In this document: one piece after another, positions 56,701 through 64,000 of the stretch | Layout: every line of letters starts with the position of its first letter | How positions within the stretch are numbered: position 1 is the stretch's first letter | Assembly (NCBI GenBank): GCA_014218235.1 | Contig: CM024766.1 | Span: 71,351,207 to 71,415,206, forward strand | Length of the DNA stretch: 64,000 nt | Direction of reading: 5' to 3' | Source: Colocasia esculenta | Taxonomy: Eukaryota > Streptophyta > Magnoliopsida > Alismatales > Araceae | Program-made: the position numbers and the translations under genes | Notes under the pieces: generated by a model | Told to the model about the DNA's origin: nothing | Seen by the model: only the letters and a program-made list of their open reading frames with translations | The model's database searches: none

Positions 56701-56901
56701 GCCCTATGGTTGGCTCTGATTATGAGGTTGTAAGTTGGATTTGATGGAATGAAATAAAGAATTATTTAGCTGGCACAATTATTGTCGCATGTCTTTTGTT
56801 ATACTTAGTTGTCGCTCTGAATTACTCGACTATTGATACTTGTACTTGTATCGCTCACGCTCTCGATATTTAATTCTGCTGCTAAATTTTGGGGCGTGAC
56901 G
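53770..56901 (+). mobile_element. Element F: complete LTR-like element with target duplication
   Basis: 3132 bp, beginning TGTCACACCCCGAAAATTTA and ending TAAATTTTGGGGCGTGACG, so the ends form an imperfect inverted repeat of about 18 bp. Perfect 5-bp duplications GTTAT flank it (53765-53769 and 56902-56906). The last base should be A for a canonical CA end. TATAAATAA is at 54199-54207, AAAG/GTAGGTG at 54364-54374, and a TATTTCAG acceptor-like site at 56531-56538. No protein domains. It is best read as a solo LTR, with D as a close relative. Confidence 0.75.
54708..55195. repeat. Cluster of about nine paired CG-core motifs in F
   Basis: Spaced pairs such as GCGACAGACCACTTTGTCGCG (near 54783, 21 bp in all, inner bases variable) recur about every 55 bp. 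Each is a degenerate inverted repeat around GCGAC/GTCGC. Position and order parallel the cluster in D (841-1375). Confidence 0.7.
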
Positions 56902-56906
56902 GTTAT

Positions 56907-57390
56907 ATCAGTCGAATCAGATTGTGTTTGATACGACATGGTATTGAGTTTACTATACTGATCTAGTTTGATCCTGATTTGATCAAATAGATCTAAAATT
57001 TTTATTATAAAAATAAAAATAATAATTATATCTAATTATGTTAAAACTGAAAAAATGTATGGTGCGGTCATATGGGATGGGATGACAAGCTGTCACACAC
57101 ACTATATTCCAGACAAAAAGTCTTCTTCTCAAATGAAGTAATTTCACAAATAAATCTAGAAAACTTGCTTTTTGTGACCAGCTTACACCAAGATTGGTCA
57201 TACTATGCGGATCAAACGTGTTGTATTCTTCGTGGCATGGTACGGTATGGTTGAACCTATCATCTCCATATATTCCTAAATTTCAGTGATGATAATACTT
57301 TAAATAAATGCCAAATATTTTTATTGACTAATAATAACTGCACATCATCTCAAAAGCATTCTCATAATATCATATTCTGGATAGTCTAAT
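56907..57390. other. AT-rich intergenic region
   Basis: I see no gene or complete repeat. Short open frames at 56983-57254 have no recognisable motif. Confidence 0.4.
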
Positions 57391-57394
57391 GATG

Positions 57395-57550
57395 TGTCAA
57401 CTTGTGTGTCGACATATGATCTCCATATGTCGACATACATGAATAATGTGTCGACTTGTGTGTCGACACATAATGTCCATGTGTCAACTTATGAATGAAA
57501 TGTGTCGACTTGTGTGTTGACACATGATGTCCATGTGTCGACCTGTGTTT
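57395..57550. repeat. TGTCGACA palindrome cluster
   Basis: About seven TGTCGAC(A) or close variants in 155 bp, arranged in pairs, such as TGTGTCGACATATGATC followed by CCATATGTCGACATA. It resembles the clusters in H U3 but the flanking sequence is not H. Confidence 0.75.
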
Positions 57551-57774
57551 TTCAGGTAATCTCTTTTTATCTCGTTCTATATGAATTTTGGTGAGATTTT
57601 ACGTTAATCCAATTTTATATAATTAATATGTATTTTTCATTAAGTTTGAAAATAGAAAATAAAGGTAAAATAATGGCTCCAATGATCATCATTGTAAGTA
57701 TTCTAACAGGCTCAAGTTTATTCTATATTATTTACTTCAAGAAAAAATTTTCAAAGTCCATATCTATTATTGAC

Positions 57775-58165
57775 TAAATCTTTATCGATTGAAGAATAAA
57801 GTATTATATTGATTATTGAATAAGTTTTTATCAATTGTTGACTTAAGTTGTATTGATTACTGACCAAGCATTGCGATTGGTGAATAAACGGTCAGTTCTC
57901 ATACCAATTGATGTTATAAATAGTTTATTATATCGATTGGTGTTTAAAATCCTACCGATTAGTGAACAACATATCGATTAATGTTTTTTCATACCGATTT
58001 TGTGACCAAGTGACTTAACTCATATCGATTGTTGTTGTTTTATATCGATTGATGCTTCACACTGATTGGTGTTATATTCATTCTGATTGATGAACAAATG
58101 GCCAGATTCATTCTGATTATTGTTATATTCATTCTGATTGGTGTTTATATGACTTTAAACACATT
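57775..58165. repeat. ATCGATT/ACCGATT motif run
   Basis: About fifteen degenerate copies of ATCGATTG(T/G)TG or ACCGATTGGTG at roughly 25-bp intervals. It is a looser array than the TGTCGACA cluster. Confidence 0.5.
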
Positions 58166-59641
58166 GATCAGTGACTAAATGTTTTTCAAACATAATATAT
58201 GTTAACATTAGTCATTATTTCTATCATAAAATCATCGACTATTGTGTGGACTTCGACTGCGGTGTGAACTTCAACTGATGTCACACTTCGACTGTCCTAT
58301 AAAGAGTTGATCTTATACTTAGAACAAATTCTTGTTTCCACTGATAAATAAACATCGCATATGAATAGTTGACTTCTTTGTAATGATTTATGACCAAGTG
58401 TTCTATAAATAGAATATTTGTCAACTTAATCATTATCTCTCTTCAAATTGAATCCATGGCAACAGATAATAGCTTTATCTATTAAATTATTGTTTCACTA
58501 TTTTTCTAAGTGCTTTGTAAAAGGTTTGTGTTATTTAAATATTTGTTTTGGTGCGCATTACAAATTTGAGTCTTCCTCAAAGCCTCGAAAATTTTAGTAG
58601 CTCATGCTTTTCAGACATAGGCCATACCTTCTCACCTCATATAAGTGGCTATAGACAATAAATATCTCACCCAGTAGAAAAGAAAGTTAGCCAAAAATAA
58701 AGGTGGTACGTAGAAGAGGTATGGTGTGACTGATATGAAAATATCTTTTTCTTCTCACCATCTCTTCCTAACATTTATTGATTGTAGGTATCCGGTACTC
58801 TATTGAAGCAAATGTTAGACACAACATCTGCATGAGAAACCTACATGAAGCTCAAGTTCAAGTCTCTAATGGACAACTCAATGGTTATCTATCCAAGAAG
58901 TTTTTAAAGAGAGTCGAAGATTTCTTATGCAAAAAGAGAGAACATGAGAATAAGAAGAGAAAGAGAACTGAAAAAAGAGTGATATCCAAAGGAAGGCAAC
59001 ACCGCCAAAATGATCCATCTGTCAAGCCTGTTGAAAGGAAGAGAGCTGAGCATCGTGGCCTTCATCTTCAAGCTTTCATTCTCTCCATCTCTGTGTGCAT
59101 TTCTACTATAATCTTCTTCTAGAAGAGAGAGTTGTTTGTCTCAGATCGAGCCTTTTTTTTGTTCATCTTGGACTTAGTCTAGGGACCATTGTAATCTCTT
59201 TTGAGATTCTAGTTTGTGCCTCTTCAGTTGGAGAGATGACTTGCATGTACAAGTGGATTTCCCCTTTGTAGAAGGGAAAACCCAAAGTGTATCGGGGTGT
59301 TGTTGTTCCCCTTTTGTATAAGGGAGGACCCAAGGTGCTTGGGGGTTGTTCCTCTTCAGGTGTGAAAAGAAGATCAACTAGGTTGGTGTGTAAGTGTCCA
59401 TAAAGATGACTGTACCCTTGATTAGTGAAATCACAAGTATTCTTGAGGACTGGACTTAAGACTTCCTTTTGGAAGGGTCGAACCAAGATAAAATCCTTGT
59501 GTCTCTTGTGTGTCATTGTTTGTATCCATTTTCGTAATTTTCTAACACTAACAATCAATTTTTAAGATTTTTGCTTTGAGTTATAGAAATTGGTTTAAGC
59601 AAGCCACTCACCCCCCTTTGGGCTTGCCAACCGGGCCAACA

Positions 59642-59935
59642 GTACGATCTGTACCGTACGACTAGTCGACAAAAAATCTTAAGTTAGTCGACCGATTTTT
59701 GTTTGTCTTTGAAGAGCAAATAGACCATGGGATCTAGACGTCACCCTGACCTCGACTGATAAAGAGAAATCGATCGACCGATTTTAGACTTTGACTTGTT
59801 GGGCATCTAGGGGTGCTCACTAGAAGAATCAGTCGACCGATAAGAAGAAATCAATCAATTAATTTTGCCATATCGGATCGACCGTGCCAGGGCTTGCAAA
59901 TGCCCAAGCACGGCACGATATGGCAGACCCTGACT
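59642..59935. repeat. LTR-like debris with GTCGACCGAT motifs and a hairpin
   Basis: It contains GTACGATCTGTACCGTACGA, several GTCGACCGAT(TTT) copies (about 59655-59845), and an inverted repeat CGTGCC...GGCACG at about 59883-59915. It is probably the U3 fragment of another LTR family. No coding. Confidence 0.4.
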
Positions 59936-59939
59936 TGCA

Positions 59940-60350
59940 CACAATGTTTTTAAAGAAGAGTAGGATTTTGTACTTTGGTTCGGTTCCATTCGATTTAATG
60001 TGTGTTTGGTTCAAAACCGAACCGAAAAGAAGTGAAATCGAATCGAACCAAATAAATTGAATAAATTGAAATTTTATATAATAATAGTAATATTTTATAA
60101 TATACATGTTATAAATATAAAAAATTATATAGCTAAATTTAAATTTAAATATACATATTTTTATTTTTATCTTTATTTTAAATGTATAAATATTAATAAA
60201 TCTATTTACATTTAATTAAATATTAAAGTTTGGTTTAAACCGATCTCGATTTGGTTTGATTCGATTTGAGAACCTCATTCGATTTAATTCAAGTTGGCTA
60301 AAAAATGATTCAACTGAGACCAAACCGAAAAAATCTCGATTTACTTTATA
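59940..60350. repeat. ACCGAA-rich palindromic repeat
   Basis: GGTTCGGTTCCATTCGATTT near 59978 and GAACCGAAAAGAAG... ATCGAATCGAACCAAAT near 60020 face each other. A second set (TTTGGTTTAAACCGATCTCG, then ACCAAACCGAAAAAATC) lies near 60230-60335, around an AT-rich core. It looks like a common plant palindromic (MITE-like) repeat. The ends are not defined. Confidence 0.35.
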
Positions 60351-61138
60351 GTGCTGTATTCTTTATATTATCATATTTTTTATGATAAGTGTTACTGTTA
60401 TTTTAACTATATTCCTGGCATTCCAACGTCCTAACACCCTCAAATTAGTTCGAAAGTAGTGATAACAAATACTCGAGCAAGAGTCTTCTGGAGGGAGGAG
60501 GAGAAAAAAAAACAGGTGACCAAACACATCCGCAGCTTCCGGCGCGTTTTTATGACAGGAGAGAAGAGGAGGAAAAAAAAACGGGTTGTACCTGCCAAGT
60601 ACAACCCCATTTCCCACCCCCTCAAATCGTCTTCCCCTCCTCACACCACCATCACCACCACACACCCACACCCCCTGTGCCCTTCCCCACAACATCAGCG
60701 CTCCCTCACTCCTCCCCACCCACTTTAAAGCGGCTGTTCGGGGGTGGTGGAAAGTGGTGCGGACTGTGGCGGCCCGGAGGAGCAGGAAGAGCGGGGGAGA
60801 GAGAGAGAGAGGGGAGGCCAGCTCAACGGGGAAGCGGAAGAGGTGGGTGGGTGTGTGTGTGTGTGGGGGGGGGTTGGACGCCCTAGGAGAAGGACGCCTC
60901 CTCGTTCCCCTCTTCGGCCGGCTGTTCATCCTCGCAGTACAAAAGAACAGCAAGAGAGTTGGGGTAGGGAGAAAGAGGGGGTGAGGGGGGAGCGGAAGAG
61001 CAAGAGGAGAATTTTAGGAGGGTAACGCCGGCGGAGCGGAAAGGAGAGAACTTTGGTAGTTGTCGCGGCTGCTGCTCTGAGCTGCAAGTGGGTAACTTCA
61101 CTGCTTTTCTTTCTTCTCTGGCGTGCGCTCCCTCCCTC

Positions 61139-61141
<3 letters not shown>

Positions 61142-61185
<44 letters not shown>
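61142..61185. repeat. (CT)22 microsatellite
   Basis: An uninterrupted run of CT dinucleotides, probably in the transcribed leader or just upstream. CT runs are frequent in plant 5' UTRs. Confidence 0.9.
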
Positions 61186-61188
<3 letters not shown>

Positions 61189-61426
61189 GAGTGCAGACCC
61201 ATTATCTCGCAGGCCTTTCCTCATTCTTCTTCCTTTTCGTGTTTGTTTTTTCTCTCTTAACCCCCCTTCTTTTTTGGTTGCTGCAATAGATCGCTTTATG
61301 TCTTTTGGGTGCCTCTTTCGTTGCCCACTTTTTTTGGGTGTTCTCTTTGCTTCTTTGTTTAATGGAAGGAACTTTCCTTGCAAACCCTTCTTTCTTTAAC
61401 CTGGTGTTTTCCCTCTGGAGTTCCAG

Positions 61427-61453
61427 ATGTTGATGGCCATGTCGGAAAGATAA
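61427..61453 (+). CDS. Possible upstream ORF in the H+-ATPase leader
   Basis: ATG at 61427 opens an 8-codon frame (MLMAMSER) ending TAA at 61451-61453, 282 bp upstream of the main ATG. Upstream ORFs are known in leaders of some plant plasma-membrane H+-ATPase genes and modulate translation. Whether this stretch stays in the mature mRNA depends on leader splicing that I cannot determine. Confidence 0.25.
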   Translation: MLMAMSER

Positions 61454-61734
61454 GAAATTTGTAAAGGAGGAACGAAAAAAGTGCCTCCATCAGGTTGCTT
61501 TTGGGTGTTCACTAGTCGTTTGCTGTTCATTAGCTAATCGACCTTTGTATAATTAATTGCTATGCTAGCTGTGCCGCTGCTCTTGCTTCTGCTTTCCCAT
61601 TTCTCTCTCATTTACTGCGGTGGGTACTGTTTTGTGTGTGTCTCTTCGTACAGATAACAGACACTTCCAGGTTGATCAGTGGGAGGAGGGAAGCGTAGAA
61701 CACGCGGAACTTGAGACCTCGGCGAGCGGTGAAG

Positions 61735-64000
61735 ATGGGGGAGAAGACGGAGGTGTTGGATGCCGTCCTCAAGGAGACTGTTGATCTGGTGGGTTCTTCC
61801 TCTTCATGCTCTATGTAAATCCTTCTACAGAAAGGAGGAAAAAGAAGTGAACAAGGGTTCATGTGAAATTTCTTTTTCTTTCTTGGTCTCACGCCGTGAG
61901 TAATTTCCAACGTGCTTTATCCTTCCATCCTTTGCATGTTTTGGTTGGGTTTTCTGTCACTATGTGTTGAGTAGTTTTCATCCATGGTTGATCTGGAGCA
62001 TCTGAAGTATGTGACAGCGAATTGATGGGTTTGCGTGATTGCGTGGCAGGAAAACATACCCCTAGAGGAGGTGTTTGAGAACCTGAGATGCAGCAGGGAG
62101 GGGCTCACCACCGAGGCTGCTAAGGAGAGACTTGAAATTTTTGGGTACAACAAGCTTGAGGAGAAGAAGGTACCAAAGATGGGATGTCTTTCTCTTTGTG
62201 TCCCATTGGTGTTCATTTGGTTGTCCGTCTTTGATTGCCTTTTTTACTGATTCTGATGCTCACTCGGTTCAATAATTCTTGCATAATGCTGGCAGGAGAG
62301 TAAATTTCTGAAATTCCTTGGTTTCATGTGGAACCCATTGTCATGGGTCATGGAAGCAGCTGCGATCATGGCCATTGCCCTAGCAAATGGAGGGGTAAGT
62401 CATGAATGCAATTCATCTTTTGCTATTTGTTTGGTGTGTTTATTAATCTTCCTTCCTTCTGCAGGGAAAGCCCCCTGATTGGCAGGATTTCGTGGGAATC
62501 ATAACCCTTCTCATCATAAACTCAACAATCAGCTTTATTGAGGAGAACAATGCTGGAAATGCTGCGGCAGCTCTTATGGCTCGGCTTGCCCCCAAGGCTA
62601 AGGTTATTAGTTGTATCATGCACTCTCATCTACTCATTGTGGCCATGCGATCTTTTATTTAAGCATGAAACTTCATGACATGCTTCCTTTACTCTTTGTT
62701 GGACTTTTGGCTATGTTTATGTAAAGTTACTGGCACAGATGTATGATGATGACTTTGATCCCATTTCCCCTGAAAAATAGGTCCTCAGAGATGGACGCTG
62801 GAGTGAGGAAGATGCTGCAATTCTGGTCCCTGGTGACATAATCAGCATAAAGCTCGGTGATATTATCCCTGCAGATGCTCGCCTCCTTGATGGAGATCCA
62901 TTGAAGATTGACCAAGTTAGTACTCCTCTGTTTTATTTTCATGACAAGTATAACTTGGGTTGTCTTTTTGTTTTGATAGAGTATGTTTGAATCTTAATAT
63001 GTGATTGATTAAATTTGCAGTCTGCACTTACTGGGGAATCCCTCCCTGTAACCAAGGGTCCTGGCGATGGTGTGTACTCTGGTTCTACATGTAAGCAAGG
63101 AGAAATTGAGGCAATCGTCATTGCAACAGGTGTTCATACATTTTTTGGCAAAGCTGCACATCTTGTTGACACTACCAACCAAGTGGGTCACTTTCAAAAG
63201 GTAAGAACATAAGTCTACTCATTATTTCTTAGTCTTTTCTTCTTTTTTTTTTAACAAAAGATATCATTTGTTACTTATTTTCTGGTACAGGTCTTGACTG
63301 CAATTGGAAATTTCTGCATTTGTTCAATTGCTGTGGGCATGATTGTAGAGATTATTGTCATGTATCCTATCCAACATCGTGCATATCGTCCTGGAATTGA
63401 CAACCTTCTGGTACTCCTCATTGGTGGAATCCCCATTGCAATGCCCACCGTCCTCTCTGTGACAATGGCTATTGGTTCCCACCGGTTGGCTCAACAGGTC
63501 AGTGCATCATATGTTGAGTAGTACATGTGCTTTCCTAATTTAACTTTGGGCCAACAAGCTATGAGTTTTTTTTGCAGGGAGCTATCACTAAGAGAATGAC
63601 TGCCATAGAGGAAATGGCTGGTATGGATGTTCTTTGTAGTGACAAAACTGGAACTCTTACTTTGAACAAGCTTACAGTTGACAGGAACCTTGTTGAGGTA
63701 GTGAAGGACATCTTGTCTGCTAGGCCTATAAGCTTATGTTTCTCTCTTTTCCTGTTTCCTTTCTTATTTGTCCCTTGTCATCAATCATAGGTCTTCACAA
63801 AGGGTGTCGGTCAGGATACCGTCATTCTAATGGCTGCAAGAGCTTCACGTACAGAAAACCAAGATGCTATTGATACTGCAATAGTCGGTATGCTTGCTGA
63901 TCCCAAAGAGGTAAAATAAGTTTTATCTTGTCAGTTACTTCCCTCTACACTTTATCTTCATTGATTTGAGTACTGTTTTGTTTTCACACATCCATTGCCA
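61735..64000 (+). CDS. AHA: Plasma-membrane H+-ATPase (P3A-type), 5' part, nine exons
   Basis: This enzyme pumps protons out of the cell using ATP and energises nutrient transport. Exons: 61735-61788, 62050-62169, 62296-62394, 62465-62602, 62781-62915, 63021-63200, 63291-63497, 63578-63697, 63791-63910. All junctions are phase 0 with GT...AG borders, giving 391 uninterrupted codons of a family usually about 950 long. The N-terminus is MGEKTEVLDAVLKETVDL. M1 lies at about residues 66-90 and M2 at about 98-125. The actuator motif TGES is at 186-189, M3 at about 245-265 and M4 with GGIPIAMPTV at about 287-296. The phosphorylation motif DKTGT begins at Asp 333. The rest (nucleotide domain, M5-M10, regulatory C-terminus) is beyond the window. 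No lesion is seen, so it is very probably functional. Confidence 0.96.

Larger units (their letters stand above)
57391..59641 (+). mobile_element. Probable copia solo LTR (left end unclear)
   Basis: The region has the order of a Sirevirus-like LTR: palindrome cluster (57395-57550), an ATCGATT-rich part (57775-58165), TATAAATAG at 58404-58412, a transcribed part, and an end with a C-run CACCCCCC followed by GGGCTTGCC and CCGGGCCAACA at 59641. I cannot find a clear left terminus (a TGTTGG start) or a target duplication, so limits and identity are tentative. Open frames at 58778 and 59163 have no known domains. Confidence 0.45.
60351..61734 (+). promoter_or_regulatory. Upstream region and leader of the H+-ATPase gene
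   Basis: Base composition changes from AT-rich repeats to GC-, GA- and CT-rich sequence, as is common before plant housekeeping genes. It includes a GA tract (about 60795-60815), a GT run followed by a G run (about 60851-60873), and a (CT)n microsatellite (61142-61185). No clear TATA box is visible. A TCCAG at 61421-61426 and a CAG at 61650-61652 or 61671 could be leader splice acceptors; 5'-UTR introns are known in plant H+-ATPase genes. Long open frames here are low-complexity and not genes. Confidence 0.45.

Noticed and set aside
53770..56901. F as a cut-and-paste DNA transposon
   Set aside because: The inverted termini fit, but the TG start, 5-bp duplication and internal TATA box fit an LTR better; left open in the findings.
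58778..59558. Frames of 114 (plus) and 131 (minus) codons
   Set aside because: They fall in sequence with the features of a copia LTR (TATA box, C-run, CCAACA end) and show no domain.
60363..61399. Many 60-196 codon frames on both strands before the H+-ATPase gene
   Set aside because: Produced by GC-rich and (CT)n simple sequence; overlapping on both strands with no domains.
1..64000. tRNA or rRNA genes
   Set aside because: No cloverleaf or rRNA-like sequence was noticed; the only tRNA-related matches are retroelement primer binding sites.

Overview
The window is nuclear DNA of a flowering plant. About 60 kb is nested retrotransposons, and the last 2.3 kb is the 5' part of an intron-rich plasma-membrane H+-ATPase gene whose exon translations match the plant AHA/PMA family. 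I cannot name the species.

Layout, left to right. (1) A 3.1-kb LTR-like element 'D' enters from the left edge (1-2524 and 5458-5908) and is split by a second LTR-like element 'E' (2525-5457). (2) D abuts element 'A', an old Ty3/gypsy element of the Tat type on the minus strand (5909-13244 and 32980-37279). A is split in its gag by element 'B', a 19.7-kb Tat relative on the plus strand (13245-32979) with two 1424-bp LTRs. (3) A itself lies in an LTR fragment 'G' (37280-37685). (4) A full-size L1-type LINE on the minus strand (38195-53615, 10-bp target duplication) is split by 'H', a gag-only Sirevirus-like Ty1/copia element (39584-49061). (5) Element 'F' (53770-56901, target duplication GTTAT) is a complete relative of D. 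(6) A probable copia solo LTR ends at 59641, followed by further repeat debris to about 60.35 kb. (7) From about 60.4 kb the DNA becomes GC- and CT-rich, as expected for the promoter and leader of the H+-ATPase gene. Its first nine coding exons (61735-63910, 391 codons) are intact and run off the right edge.

How the parts work together. A and B carry gag, protease with a G-patch-like segment, RT, RNase H, a second archaeal-type RNase H and integrase. Almost all of these are broken by stops or frameshifts. B also carries, antisense between integrase and the 3' LTR, two head-to-tail intron-containing genes. One is a plant mobile domain (PMD) protein with a coiled-coil tail (7 exons). The other is a DUF7745-like protein (2 exons) with its own TATA box. 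Clusters of CG-core palindromes (TCGCGA type) lie upstream of both genes, in intron 1 of the PMD gene and in the LTRs. Similar clusters built on other CG-core palindromes (TGTCGACA, ATCGAT, GTCGACCGAT) occur in the copia LTRs and in D, E, F and G.

The signals most worth following are the antisense two-gene module with its palindrome clusters, a covariation-supported array of eight small hairpins in the copia LTR, and a leader block shared between the Tat elements and the D/F family.
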